Assembly: GCF_001591005.1 (NCBI RefSeq)
Contig: NZ_BCTY01000013.1
Span: 1-64,000, forward strand
Direction: 5' to 3'
Length of the DNA stretch: 64,000 nucleotides
From: Sphingomonas sanguinis NBRC 13937
Lineage (GTDB): Bacteria > Pseudomonadota > Alphaproteobacteria > Sphingomonadales > Sphingomonadaceae
The position numbers and the translations under genes were made by a program. The first letter of the stretch is position 1, and each line of letters begins with the position of its first letter. The notes under the pieces were generated by a model. The model saw only the letters and a program-made list of their open reading frames with translations, was not told the origin of the DNA and ran no database searches. Positions 1 to 10,906 of this stretch are shown here, one piece after another.

Positions 1-40
1 TTGCCACGGGCGGGGTCGCTTAGGGCGTCCCCTCACCCAA

Positions 41-63
41 CCCTCTCCCCAGCGGGGAGAGGG
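41..63. repeat. GC-rich palindrome downstream of atpA
   Basis: A perfect inverted repeat: arms CCCTCTCCCC (41-50) and GGGGAGAGGG (54-63) around a 3-nt loop. It lies just beyond the atpA stop codon on the minus strand. There is no T-tract, so it is not a canonical intrinsic terminator, although it could stabilise the mRNA end or attenuate readthrough into the next atp gene. The same core recurs at 52398-52423, and related palindromes lie near 11523, 27258, 39073-39246, 50374 and 61837, so I treat it as one copy of a dispersed family. Confidence 0.65.
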
Positions 64-74
64 CCATGTTTAGT

Positions 75-2181
<2,107 letters not shown>

Positions 2182-2400
2182 CTCCACGGATGCGAATTCC
2201 TCGAACAACGAACGGGTTGGCCCCATGGGGAACGGGGCGCGAAAAACGCGCCTCCGATGGGTTGGCGGGCGGTTAGCATCGGGAACATTTCTATGCAAGG
2301 TGCGTGGCGCAACTTGTGACAGGTCGGTGACGCCATTGTAACGTGTTTGCGCGCAAGCCGTGGGATGAATGCCACAGCGGCTTCTGGCAAGATCGTCGCC
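2182..2400 (-). promoter_or_regulatory. Upstream leader of the atpHA operon
   Basis: Intergenic space between the divergent atpH and ada genes, about 220 bp. It must hold the promoter of at least one of them. On the minus strand it contains a small hairpin, GGCGCG/CGCGCC with a five-base homopolymer loop (2236-2252), about 55 nt upstream of the atpH start. I could not identify convincing -35/-10 boxes. No gene is seen here. Confidence 0.3.
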
Positions 2401-3234
2401 ATGACCGCTCATACCCCCTGCCCGATCGACGAAGACGCCGCCTGGGATGCCTTTGCGCGCCGGGATCGGGCGGCGGATGGCCGCTTCGTTGTCGCGGTGC
2501 GGACGACGGGCATCTATTGCCGCCCCAGCTGCGCCGCCCGGCGGCCCCGGCGCGAGCATGTCCGATTCATGGACAGCCCCGATACGGCGAGGGCGGCGGG
2601 CTATCGCGCCTGTCTGCGCTGCCTGCCCGATGCGGTGACTCGTGATCGCCAGGCGGTGGCGGAGGCCATCGCGATTCTGGAGGCCGCCGACGCGATGCCC
2701 CCGCTCGCCACGCTGGCGGAGCGGGTCGGCTATACCCCCCACCATTTCCACCGGCTGTTCAAGCGGGCGACCGGGGTGACGCCTGCCGCCTATGCCCGTG
2801 CGCTACGCGGCGTCCGGGCGACCGAAGCGCTGGCCACCGAGGAAAGCGTGACCCGCGCGCTGTACGAAGCGGGCTATGCCGGGCCCAGCCGCTTCTACGC
2901 CGACAGCGAACAGCGCCTGGGTATGGCGCCGGGCCAGTGGCGGCGCGGCGGCGAAGGGGTGACGATCGAATGGGCGATCTTGCCCACGCCGCTGGGAGAC
3001 CTGCTGATCGCCGCCACCGCGCGCGGACTGGCGCGGATCGCGTTCGAGGGGGATGGCGACCGCCTGCGCGCGCTGTTCCCGGCCGCCACCCTTCATCCCG
3101 CCGAACCGAAGACCCATGCCCGCATGGCCCGGCTGATCGCCGCCACCGCCCTGCCCGATCCGCTGCTGGCCGAACCGGCCCGCCGCACCGCCTTTAGCGA
3201 GGCGCTGTCCCGCGCGTGGCTGTCGGTCGAGTGA
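2401..3234 (+). CDS. Ada-type regulator lacking the C-terminal methyltransferase motif
   Basis: Resembles the adaptive-response protein Ada, but has 277 aa where E. coli Ada has about 354. The N-terminal zinc domain is intact: Cys40, Cys44, Cys71 and Cys74 have the spacing of E. coli Cys38/42/69/72, and the motif GIYCRPSC holds the residue that accepts methyl groups from phosphotriesters. An AraC-type HTH follows (LATLAERVGYTPHHFHRLFK and the second helix pair ending RRGGEG), then the RNase-like N-terminal part of the methyltransferase (IEWAILPTPLGDLLIAATARGL). The frame stops before the PCHRV active-site block, and the next gene begins immediately, so no remnant is left. By inference it can sense methyl phosphotriesters and regulate transcription but cannot repair O6-methylguanine. 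The start is chosen at the ATG preceding TAHTPCPIDEDAAW; upstream ATGs at 2347 and 2365 are possible. Confidence 0.88.
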   Translation: MTAHTPCPIDEDAAWDAFARRDRAADGRFVVAVRTTGIYCRPSCAARRPRREHVRFMDSPDTARAAGYRACLRCLPDAVTRDRQAVAEAIAILEAADAMPPLATLAERVGYTPHHFHRLFKRATGVTPAAYARALRGVRATEALATEESVTRALYEAGYAGPSRFYADSEQRLGMAPGQWRRGGEGVTIEWAILPTPLGDLLIAATARGLARIAFEGDGDRLRALFPAATLHPAEPKTHARMARLIAATALPDPLLAEPARRTAFSEALSRAWLSVE

Positions 3235-3237
3235 CGC

Positions 3238-4794
3238 TCAGTCGTCGGCCGCCGGACCCGACATGGCCGCAAGCCCCTTCCGCACCGCATCACGATCGCC
3301 CTTTTCCAGCAAGGCGAGCAACTGCGCCGCCGGATTGTCGGGCGGCATGTGCGGATCGAAGGCGAGCGGGCGGAGCAACGCCTTCGCCATGTCGATATCC
3401 CCCGCCTCGATCTGCTGCGCCGCCAGGGTGAAGCGCAGCCCCTTGTCCTGCGGCACCAGCTGAAAGGCCCGCTCGAGCCCGCGTATCGCCGATGGGCGCG
3501 GCTTTTCCCCGGCCATCGCGAAACTGCGGTAGAAGACCGCCAGCGGCTCGGCGGCATTCGGGTCGGCGCGGTTGGCCTTGACGATCCAGCCGCGCGCCTC
3601 GTCCCACACCGCCTTGTCCTGGCTGTGCGCCGCCTGCGCCCGGCGCAGATGGAGCAGCCCCTTGTAGAGCAGGGCCTGTTGCGACTTGGCATCGACTGCT
3701 AGCGCCCGGTCGGCCGCCGCCTCGGCCACCGCATCCTCGGCCGCGTCATAGGCCATCTCGGCGAACCAGCCCTGCGCGGCTGAATCCTGCGGATAGGCCG
3801 CCGCGACCGACGCCACGCGGGTATAGAGATCACGCCCGGTCTTCTGATCGACACCACGATCCGACTGCATGCGATAGGCGATCAGCGCCTGTTCGCCCGG
3901 TGAGAGTGCGCGGACCGTCACCGCCACCTGGGGCAGGCGGTCGAACGGCACCATCATCCCCGGAATCGTGCTGCGTCCCAGATATTTGTCGAGATCGCGG
4001 TCGAGCTGCTTGAGCGAGCCATAGGCCTCGTTGCCCGCCGCCAGGCTCGGCGTCCCGGTGTTGAGCAGATCCAAATAGCGGCCGAACCGGGCCCGATGGT
4101 CCGGGTCGAACATGGTATAATGGGTCAGCAGCCAGCCGCGACCATAAAGCTGGTCGAGCTGTTGCGGGTCGAGCTTGCGCCGCGACGAATCGAACAGCGT
4201 GTCGATCGACAGCTTGCTGCTGTCCAACAGCCCGAACGCCCGGTGCTGCGCCGCGACGCCGACCATCACCCCGTTACGATCGAAACGGGCGGTGCTGGCG
4301 AATTCGGCAAAGCCCTCGGAGAACCAGGCGGGATAGGCCGCCCCCGAATTGCCGAACAGGAAATGATGGGCATATTCGTGGAACAGCACATATTGCGGCT
4401 GCAATGCGTTGGGCCCCTCCCCCTCGCCCCGGAGCGGGGTGAAGGCGACAGAGCCCGAGACGCGCGGCTGGTAAAAGCCCGCGACGTGATCGCCGCCCTT
4501 GCCATAAAGCCGCCGGATCGCCGCGACATTGGGCACGACATAGACGGTGACGGGATTGCTTTCCTGCCCCTCGACCTCGGGCAGCTGGTAAAAATAGCGC
4601 AGCACGGCGTCGAACTGCTCCAGCCGCGTCGCCATGGCGCGGATATCGCCGTCCGACATGTTGCCGTACAGGACGAAGTGCTTCGCCCGCGCCTCGCGCC
4701 ATTCGGCCTGGGCCGGTGCCACCGACAGCCCGATGCCCATCATCGTCAACGCGGCCATCACCCAGCCGCGCACACGCGATCCCGTCCTTTTCAT
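3238..4794 (-). CDS. Secreted HExxH metallopeptidase-like protein with TPR-like C-terminus
   Basis: A 518-aa exported protein. The N-terminus has a basic stretch and hydrophobic core ending in APAQA, a probable Sec signal peptide cut before EWREARAKHF. The HEYAHH motif (His139 onward) followed about 20 residues later by a Glu in WFSEGFAEF is the gluzincin HExxH...E arrangement, as in DUF1570-like putative peptidases. The C-terminal half (from about residue 330) is Ala-rich and helical with TPR-like repeats (AAYPQDSAAQGWFAEMAYDA, ALAVDAKSQQALLYKGLLHL). Function and substrate are unknown; I infer a periplasmic zinc protease. The ATG at 4794 has a G-rich ribosome site, and an upstream ATG at 4866 would destroy the signal peptide. 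It ends 4 nt from the ada end (convergent). Confidence 0.8.
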   Translation of the reverse strand: MKRTGSRVRGWVMAALTMMGIGLSVAPAQAEWREARAKHFVLYGNMSDGDIRAMATRLEQFDAVLRYFYQLPEVEGQESNPVTVYVVPNVAAIRRLYGKGGDHVAGFYQPRVSGSVAFTPLRGEGEGPNALQPQYVLFHEYAHHFLFGNSGAAYPAWFSEGFAEFASTARFDRNGVMVGVAAQHRAFGLLDSSKLSIDTLFDSSRRKLDPQQLDQLYGRGWLLTHYTMFDPDHRARFGRYLDLLNTGTPSLAAGNEAYGSLKQLDRDLDKYLGRSTIPGMMVPFDRLPQVAVTVRALSPGEQALIAYRMQSDRGVDQKTGRDLYTRVASVAAAYPQDSAAQGWFAEMAYDAAEDAVAEAAADRALAVDAKSQQALLYKGLLHLRRAQAAHSQDKAVWDEARGWIVKANRADPNAAEPLAVFYRSFAMAGEKPRPSAIRGLERAFQLVPQDKGLRFTLAAQQIEAGDIDMAKALLRPLAFDPHMPPDNPAAQLLALLEKGDRDAVRKGLAAMSGPAADD

Positions 4795-4878
4795 GTCCCC
4801 CCCGGCCCTCCCAAGCCGTTCCCCCGATCGGACCGCTATCTCACCGGATCGAGGAAACGGGGACAAGCCCTATTCGCG

Positions 4879-6408
4879 TCAGCGGCCCGCGCGACAGCTA
4901 TAGACCAGCTTCTCATTGGGCAGCGGCGGCAACTGCTGGCGAATCTGCGCCTGCACGCCTTCCAGATTCTGGAGCGCGGTGTCGGTCTTCACACAGCCGC
5001 GCGGTGTCGTCGGCTGTTGCAGCTTGCGGATCGACTCCATCGTCGCGGCGGGCAGCATGTAGCGGGTCTGGGTATAGGTCCGCGTCACGGGGTCGAAGCG
5101 GGCGACGGTCACCGTCGGCTCCTCATCGGGCACGATGATCCGCTGCCATCCGCCCTCGCCTTCCAGATACTGGGTCTTGCCGTCGACACAGCCTTTGGCG
5201 CCCCAATCGAGCCGGGTCTCGGCGGTCGAGGAAACGGTGATCCGGCTGCGATCGGGCTGGAGCGTGCACAGCAGCGGACCGATCGCCGCGCCCGGCGGGG
5301 TCTGGCCGGTCGTCGTCGCGATACTCTCGCGCGGCAGGCTGATCTCGGCGGACGGGCGCAGCAGGAAGACGGCCACCGCCACGACGATCGTCACGCCACC
5401 AACCGAGGCGGCGATGATCGCATGACGCCGCTTGCCCCGGGTCTCCAGCAATCCGGCCCCGCCGATCACCAGCGCGCCCGCGACCAGCAGCAGCGCGGCC
5501 ACCGCCATGGCATTCTCGCGCGACCGCTCGGCCTGTGCGCGCGCGGTGTTCAGCGCCTCCTCGCGGCGGAAGGCGGCGGCATTGGCCTCTTCGCGTTTGG
5601 CGGCGGCGGCATCGGCGATCGCCTTGGCATCGGCGGCACTATCCTCGCGCAGCCGCTCCTCGATCGAGGTGCAGGGCACACCGACCGAGGCGTAAGGCTG
5701 TTTCGCGGCGCGCAGGAACGCCATCAGCTCGGTATCGGCGATGGCGAAGCCGAAGGTCGAATCGCCGTCATCGGCCCGCGTCAGTGCCGAATTAACCCCG
5801 ATCACCCGCCCGCACGGATCGAGCAGCGGTCCGCCCGAATTGCCGCGCGCGATGCTGGCGGTGTGGAGCAGCACCTCGATCCCGGTCAGTGCGCGGCGGC
5901 CCGAGGCCACGCCCTGCGACCGAACGGGCGAAAGCGGGCGGATATAGTCCGCCGCTGACTGCGCCGTCGCCAGGTCGACATTGCCGGGATAGCCCAGCGC
6001 GATCACCTGATCCCCCTCGGTCACCGGGCCGGTGAACAGAGCGGCGGGTGGCAGCTTGGCCTCGCTCACCTCGATCAGCGCCAGGTCGCGCCGCGAATCA
6101 TAGGCGATGACGCGGCCCTGATAGGATTTGCTGCCCTCCGACGGGACCACGCCGATCACCACATTGTCGGGATAGCGCTCGGCCAGTTCGACGACATGCG
6201 CGTTGGTGACGATGCGATTGGGCGCGACGGCGAAGCCCGAACCATGGCCGAAGCCCGCCACTTCATCGTCGACCATCGCGATGGTGACGACCCGCACCAC
6301 GCCGCGCGCGGTCGCGGCGATATCGTCGGCGCCCGCCGCGACGGGCCACAGTCCGGCGACCATCAGCAGGGCCGATAACAGGGGGGCAAGGACGAACCGG
6401 CTCAGCAT
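4879..6408 (-). CDS. Membrane-anchored trypsin-like serine protease
   Basis: A 509-aa protein with an N-terminal hydrophobic signal (LSRFVLAPLLSALLMVAGLW) and an S1C/DegP-like trypsin domain: GHGSGFAV then TNAHVV (His), RRDLALIEV (Asp) and ASIARGNSGGPLLD (Ser). No PDZ domain follows. Instead there is an Ala/Glu-rich, coiled-coil-like stretch (about residues 270-310: DAKAIADAAAAKREEANAAA), then two hydrophobic segments (MAVAALLLVAGALVIGGAGL and AIIAASVGGVTIVVAVAVFL), and a C-terminal domain of about 150 aa with four Cys that I do not recognise. The topology suggests a periplasmic protease domain tied to the inner membrane. The start is uncertain (ATG at 6408, 6438 or 6465); 6408 gives the cleanest signal. 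Divergent from cpaF. Confidence 0.82.
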   Translation of the reverse strand: MLSRFVLAPLLSALLMVAGLWPVAAGADDIAATARGVVRVVTIAMVDDEVAGFGHGSGFAVAPNRIVTNAHVVELAERYPDNVVIGVVPSEGSKSYQGRVIAYDSRRDLALIEVSEAKLPPAALFTGPVTEGDQVIALGYPGNVDLATAQSAADYIRPLSPVRSQGVASGRRALTGIEVLLHTASIARGNSGGPLLDPCGRVIGVNSALTRADDGDSTFGFAIADTELMAFLRAAKQPYASVGVPCTSIEERLREDSAADAKAIADAAAAKREEANAAAFRREEALNTARAQAERSRENAMAVAALLLVAGALVIGGAGLLETRGKRRHAIIAASVGGVTIVVAVAVFLLRPSAEISLPRESIATTTGQTPPGAAIGPLLCTLQPDRSRITVSSTAETRLDWGAKGCVDGKTQYLEGEGGWQRIIVPDEEPTVTVARFDPVTRTYTQTRYMLPAATMESIRKLQQPTTPRGCVKTDTALQNLEGVQAQIRQQLPPLPNEKLVYSCRAGR

Positions 6409-6517
6409 CAGGAGCGGGCCATATCCCGCCCGCTCCATCCGCCGCAACCGCGATCGGTTAGGCATATGGTAAATCTTGCCAATTACGAACGGACCCCATG
6501 TCATGGGAAAGATGGGC

Positions 6518-8026
6518 ATGAACGCGTTCGGTCGCCGTCAGGGTTTGGGTAGTGCGCCGGGAGGGCGCCCGGCCTTCGGTGTCGCGCGTCCGATGCACGG
6601 GCCGGGCCCGGCCATCCGCCCCGAATCGCCCGCGCCCGGCGGCGACCAGTTCCCGCCGCTGTCGACGCTGGCCGAGAATGCGGGCCCCGTCCCCGACGCG
6701 ATGCAGCGCCTCGCCGAGCGCCAGGCCGCCCCGGCCGAGCCCACCCCCGCCCGCGGCGAGGGGTTCGAGGCGTCGATCCACCGGATCAAGGAACAGGTCC
6801 TCCCCCGCCTGCTCGAACGCGTCGATCCCGAGGCCGCCGCGACGCTGGGCAAGGACGAGCTGGCCGAGGAATTCCGCCCGATCATCGGCGAGGTGCTGGC
6901 CGAGCTGAAGCTGACGCTGAACCGGCGCGAGCAGTTCGCGCTGGAAAAGGTGCTGGTCGACGAGCTGCTCGGCCTGGGGCCGCTCGAGGAACTGCTGGCC
7001 GATACCGACATCACCGACATCATGGTCAACGGACCCGAACAGACCTATGTCGAGCGCAAGGGCAAGCTGGAGCTCGCCAATATCCGCTTCCGCGACGAGG
7101 AGCATCTGTTCCAGGTCGCGCAGCGCATCGTCAACTCGGTCGGCCGCCGCGTCGACCAGACCACGCCGCTGGCCGACGCCCGGCTGAAGGACGGCAGCCG
7201 CGTCAACGTGATCGTCCCGCCGCTGTCCTTGCGCGGCACCGCCATCTCGATCCGCAAATTCTCGGCGAAACCGATCACGCTCGACATGATGGCGAACGGC
7301 GGATCGATGAGCCAGGACATGGCGACCTTCCTGAAGATCGCGGGCGCGTCGCGGTTCAACATCGTCATCTCGGGCGGCACCGGCTCGGGCAAGACGACGA
7401 TGCTGAACGCGTTGTCCAAGATGATCGACCCGGGCGAGCGCGTGCTGACCATCGAGGACGCGGCCGAACTCCGCCTGCAGCAGCCGCACTGGCTCCCGCT
7501 CGAAACCCGTCCCGCCAATCTGGAGGGACAGGGCGAGATCAGCATCCGCGACCTCGTGAAGAACGCGCTGCGTATGCGCCCCGACCGGATCATCCTGGGC
7601 GAAATTCGCGGCGCGGAATGTTTCGACATGCTGGCGGCGATGAACACCGGCCATGACGGCTCGATGTGCACGCTCCACTCCAATTCCCCGCGCGAGGCGC
7701 TGGCCCGCATGGAGAATATGGTGATGATGTCCGACATCAAGGTGCCCAAGGAAGCGATCAGCCGCCAGATCGCCGACTCGGTCGATCTGGTCATCCAGGT
7801 GAAGCGCCTGCGCGACGGCAGCCGCCGCGTGACCAACATCACCGAGGTGATCGGCATGGAAGGCCCGGTGATCGTCACGCAGGAGCTGTTCAGCTTCGAG
7901 TATCTGGACGAAGGCACCGACGGCAAGATCATCGGCGAGTATCGCTCGGCGGGCCTGCGCCCCTATACGCTGGACAAGGCCAAGCAGTTCGGCTTCGACA
8001 AGCCGTTGCTGGAGGTCTGCCTGTAA
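6518..8026 (+). CDS. cpaF: CpaF/TadA-type secretion ATPase
   Basis: Hexameric type II/IV secretion-family ATPase that powers Flp/Tad pilus assembly (502 aa from the ATG at 6518, which has a GGGAAAG site; ATGs at 6476 and 6503 are alternatives). The N-terminal 60 residues are Pro/Gly-rich and disordered-looking. Core motifs are Walker A GGTGSGKTT (about residue 286), DAAELRLQQPHW (Asp box), and Walker B RIILGEIRG followed by the His box of NTGHDGSMCTLHSNSPREAL. The protein is complete and typical. No other tad/cpa gene (pilin, CpaB, CpaC, CpaE, TadB/C) lies nearby, so it is either an orphan copy or serves a locus elsewhere. A gap of 136 bp without genes follows. Confidence 0.93.
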   Translation: MNAFGRRQGLGSAPGGRPAFGVARPMHGPGPAIRPESPAPGGDQFPPLSTLAENAGPVPDAMQRLAERQAAPAEPTPARGEGFEASIHRIKEQVLPRLLERVDPEAAATLGKDELAEEFRPIIGEVLAELKLTLNRREQFALEKVLVDELLGLGPLEELLADTDITDIMVNGPEQTYVERKGKLELANIRFRDEEHLFQVAQRIVNSVGRRVDQTTPLADARLKDGSRVNVIVPPLSLRGTAISIRKFSAKPITLDMMANGGSMSQDMATFLKIAGASRFNIVISGGTGSGKTTMLNALSKMIDPGERVLTIEDAAELRLQQPHWLPLETRPANLEGQGEISIRDLVKNALRMRPDRIILGEIRGAECFDMLAAMNTGHDGSMCTLHSNSPREALARMENMVMMSDIKVPKEAISRQIADSVDLVIQVKRLRDGSRRVTNITEVIGMEGPVIVTQELFSFEYLDEGTDGKIIGEYRSAGLRPYTLDKAKQFGFDKPLLEVCL

Positions 8027-8162
8027 CGGCGGTTCGGCAAGTCCGGGCCATGCGACGGTGCAGGTCCCGTTTATCCAATATTTACCATTATAGCCTATCA
8101 TTAGGTCTCTCGCTTTCACGTGCCGCACGTCCGGAGAGCGACCGCGGAGAGAGATCGAACCT

Positions 8163-9323
8163 GTGGCATCTGCGTCACCGATACGGATCGACCGAGAGAA
8201 TCCCGGCGATGCCGCTTGCCCCGCCGATCCGGCGTGGGTCCGCTGGCTGACCCGCCCGGCCGATCCCGAGAACGAGGCCATCCGACCCGAATTGACCCGG
8301 CTGCTCTATACCAATCGGTCGAGCGTGCTGTTCGCGACCCTATGCCTGTTGATGGTCCTGGGCTGTTACGGCTTCTATTTCGACTGGCGCGTTCCCGCCG
8401 TGCTGGTCACCCTGTTCATCCCCGCCGCCGTCTTGCGCTATCGGATGATCGGTTATGCCGAGCGGGTCGACTCGCCGACCAGATTGCTGGCGGCAAGCCT
8501 GTACTGGTCGATCATCGTCGGCGCGATCTGTGGCGAGGGCGCGCGGACCGGCGAACCGCTGCTGATGATCCTGAGCGGGCTGGTCATCGTCGCGGTTGGC
8601 TTTGGCGGGGCCTATAACAACGCCGGGGCACCGCGCTTCGCCACGCTGCAGACGATCCTGTTCATCACGCCCTATACCCTTTTCGCGGGTCTTTCGGGCA
8701 TGCCGGGGATGCCGGTCATCCTGCTTCAGCTGCCGCTTTGGCTGATCGGCATCGTGATGATGATCTTCAATATGCACCGGACCCACGCCCAGCTGATCCG
8801 CGCCGAGAACAAGGCCCAGCACCTCGCTTTTCACGACAGCCTGACGAGTCTGCCCAATCGGGCGCAGTTCATGAATCAACTGTCCAACGAATGCACCCGC
8901 GTGGCGCGTCCCGGGGGGCGCACGAGCTATGTGCTCTATCTCGATCTCGACGGGTTCAAGCCGGTCAACGACACCTATGGCCATACGACCGGCGACGACC
9001 TGTTGCGGGCGGTGGCGGAACGCCTCTCCGCCCCGCTGCGCCCCGGCGATCTGTTAGGGCGGCTGGGCGGGGACGAGTTCGCCGTGATCCTACGCGATAC
9101 GAACGCCGCCCAGGCAGCGGCGGTCGGCGAAAGTCTGATCGCCGCCGCCCGCGCCCCGTTCCACCTGGAAGACCGCCCGCCCATCACCATCGGCGTCAGC
9201 ATCGGCGGCGTCGCACTGGCACCCTCATCCGATGTGCGCCACACCCTGCATGTCGCCGATACGATGCTTTATGCCGCCAAGCGCGCGGGCAAGGGAACAC
9301 TGCGCCTCGCCGACGCGGCCTGA
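8163..9323 (+). CDS. Membrane-bound GGDEF diguanylate cyclase
   Basis: Predicted to make cyclic di-GMP from GTP. The 386-aa protein has about six hydrophobic segments (about residues 55-210, for example SSVLFATLCLLMVLGCYGFY and LLQLPLWLIGIVMMIF), forming a MASE-like membrane sensor, then a C-terminal GGDEF domain. Key residues are HDSLTSLPNRAQF, DLDGFKPVNDTYGH, and the active motif GGDEF near residue 301. The inhibitory I-site RPGD sits exactly five residues before GGDEF, so product inhibition is expected. No EAL domain. The start is a GTG at 8163 preceded by GGAGAGAG; no ATG is suitably placed before the first membrane segment. The ligand is unknown. Confidence 0.9.
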   Translation: MASASPIRIDRENPGDAACPADPAWVRWLTRPADPENEAIRPELTRLLYTNRSSVLFATLCLLMVLGCYGFYFDWRVPAVLVTLFIPAAVLRYRMIGYAERVDSPTRLLAASLYWSIIVGAICGEGARTGEPLLMILSGLVIVAVGFGGAYNNAGAPRFATLQTILFITPYTLFAGLSGMPGMPVILLQLPLWLIGIVMMIFNMHRTHAQLIRAENKAQHLAFHDSLTSLPNRAQFMNQLSNECTRVARPGGRTSYVLYLDLDGFKPVNDTYGHTTGDDLLRAVAERLSAPLRPGDLLGRLGGDEFAVILRDTNAAQAAAVGESLIAAARAPFHLEDRPPITIGVSIGGVALAPSSDVRHTLHVADTMLYAAKRAGKGTLRLADAA

Positions 9324-9416
9324 CCGACACCTGACCGATACCCGATGCACGGCGCACCGTCGTCGTCACGAATTGCCGCGCGCGCAGCTTCCCGATCCGC
9401 TACGCGTTGAGGCGTG

Positions 9417-10667
9417 ATGCCCCGACCGCTCTATTTGCTGCCCCTCCCCCTGCTCCTGATCGCCGCGATGGCGCTGCCCCATGCGGGACGACAAGCCAGG
9501 CCCGCCGCCGCCGCGCCCGTACAGGAGGATGTCGTCGCGGCGGCCGCGCGCGATCCGGGGGTGGCCACGCTGGCTCCCGACGCCGAGCAACGCTGGATTC
9601 CCTTTGAACTGACACCCGGCAACCAGATCCGCTTTGCCATGACCATCGACGGGCGGAGCGTGACCGCGATCCTCGATACCGGGGTCAGCTTCACCCTGTT
9701 GTCGCAATCCTCCCCGCTGGCCGCGAAGGCCAAGGTCCGACCCGGTGGCGAGGCAAGCGCCATCGGTGGTGCGGTCGCGATCGGGTGGATGCCGACCCGG
9801 AGGCTGGAACTGGGCGGCCTGACCCGCACGGGCGGCGGGGTAGTGGTAGCGCCGCTGCCCGCGCTGGCGACGGGCGATGCGACGGCGGTCGACCTGCTGG
9901 TCGGGCGTGACCTGCTCGCCCCGCATGCGCTCGACATCGATTATGCCGCCAAGCGGTTCCGCCTGATCCCGTCGGGGCGGATGCCGTTCACCGGATCGAC
10001 CGCGCCGCTGACCGTCTCGCCCGAGCGGCGGGTCTATGAAAGCGCGGTCGGGCTGGGCGCGGCGAAGCTGTCGCCGATCATCGTCGATACCGGCGACGGC
10101 TCGGCGCTGACCGTCACCCAGGCGGGGTGGCGGACGGCCAAGCTCACCACCCTGCCGACCACGACCGCGATCGGCTTCGGCCTGGCGGGGCCGACGGTCA
10201 ACGACCTGGCGATCGTGCCGACGGTCCGGCTGGGCAACCTGACCGCGCATGACATCGAGGTGCGGGTCGAGCCGCCCCAGGGCTTTAGCGAATCGGTCGG
10301 CGCGGCGGGGCGGATCGGATCGGGCTTCCTGCAACGTTACCGCGTGCTGCTCGACCCCGGCGCGGGGCGGATGATCCTGAAGCCCGGCCCCCATGCCGAT
10401 GCGCCCGCCCAGCGCTCCACCGCTGGCCTGTTGCTGGGGGTGGCGAGCGACCGGCTGCGCGTCCTCCACGTCATGCGCGGCGGCCCGGCGGCGGCGAGCG
10501 GCTGGCGCGAGGGGGACACGATCTGCGCCATCGACGGACAGCCGGTGCCCCGCGACTATGTCGACAGCCCGATCGCTCGCTGGACCATCGGCAAGCCAGG
10601 TACGACCGTGACCCTGCGCACCTGCGACGGACAGGACCGCAAGCTGACGCTCGCCCGCTTCTACTGA
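9417..10667 (+). CDS. Retropepsin-like aspartyl protease with C-terminal PDZ-like domain
   Basis: A 416-aa exported protein. The N-terminus MPRPLYLLPLPLLLIAAMAL is a probable signal peptide or anchor. Two retropepsin-like lobes follow, each with a DTG triad: ILDTGVSFTLL (about residue 84) and IVDTGDGSALTV (about residue 222). A C-terminal PDZ-like segment (LRVLHVMRGGPAAASGWREG then ICAIDGQPV) should bind peptide ends. I infer a periplasmic aspartyl protease; the substrate is unknown. The ATG at 9417 follows a GAGG element; a GTG directly upstream is also possible. The 3' end overlaps the convergent holin gene by 7 bp. Confidence 0.85.
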   Translation: MPRPLYLLPLPLLLIAAMALPHAGRQARPAAAAPVQEDVVAAAARDPGVATLAPDAEQRWIPFELTPGNQIRFAMTIDGRSVTAILDTGVSFTLLSQSSPLAAKAKVRPGGEASAIGGAVAIGWMPTRRLELGGLTRTGGGVVVAPLPALATGDATAVDLLVGRDLLAPHALDIDYAAKRFRLIPSGRMPFTGSTAPLTVSPERRVYESAVGLGAAKLSPIIVDTGDGSALTVTQAGWRTAKLTTLPTTTAIGFGLAGPTVNDLAIVPTVRLGNLTAHDIEVRVEPPQGFSESVGAAGRIGSGFLQRYRVLLDPGAGRMILKPGPHADAPAQRSTAGLLLGVASDRLRVLHVMRGGPAAASGWREGDTICAIDGQPVPRDYVDSPIARWTIGKPGTTVTLRTCDGQDRKLTLARFY

Positions 10668-10906
10668 CGCCGCTTTCCCCATTCGCGCGCGGCGGTGTAG
10701 CCCAGATAACCGGTGCCGAAGAGCGCGTAGAGCGGCTCCGGGATGGCGGCCAGATACGCCGCCATACCCCGGATCATCGCCGCGGCCATGGCGGGCCGGA
10801 TGCCCGCCAGCAGCCCCATCGGAATGCTCCACAGCAGCAGCGCATACATGACGTAGAGGAAACTCGGCCGCGCCCGCCGGGTCCACAGGTCGGTATCGCC
10901 GCTCAT
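10661..10906 (-). CDS. Phage/GTA-type three-helix holin
   Basis: An 81-aa membrane protein resembling the 3-TM holins found in gene-transfer agents and prophages of Alphaproteobacteria. Landmarks are WTRRARPSFLYVMYALLLW, a central helix around AMIRGMAAYLAAIPEPLYAL, and FGTGYLGYTAAREWGK at the C-terminus. Its ATG overlaps the stop of the endolysin gene, so the two are translationally coupled as a lysis cassette. By family, holins make inner-membrane lesions that let the endolysin reach peptidoglycan. No capsid, terminase or tail gene is present in the window. Confidence 0.85.
   Translation of the reverse strand: MSGDTDLWTRRARPSFLYVMYALLLWSIPMGLLAGIRPAMAAAMIRGMAAYLAAIPEPLYALFGTGYLGYTAAREWGKRRQ

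Noticed and set aside
4395..4445. GC-rich stretch inside the HExxH metallopeptidase gene resembling the palindrome family (encoding GEGEGPN)
   Set aside because: The arms do not form a long perfect palindrome and there is no repeat copy; it is probably ordinary coding sequence.
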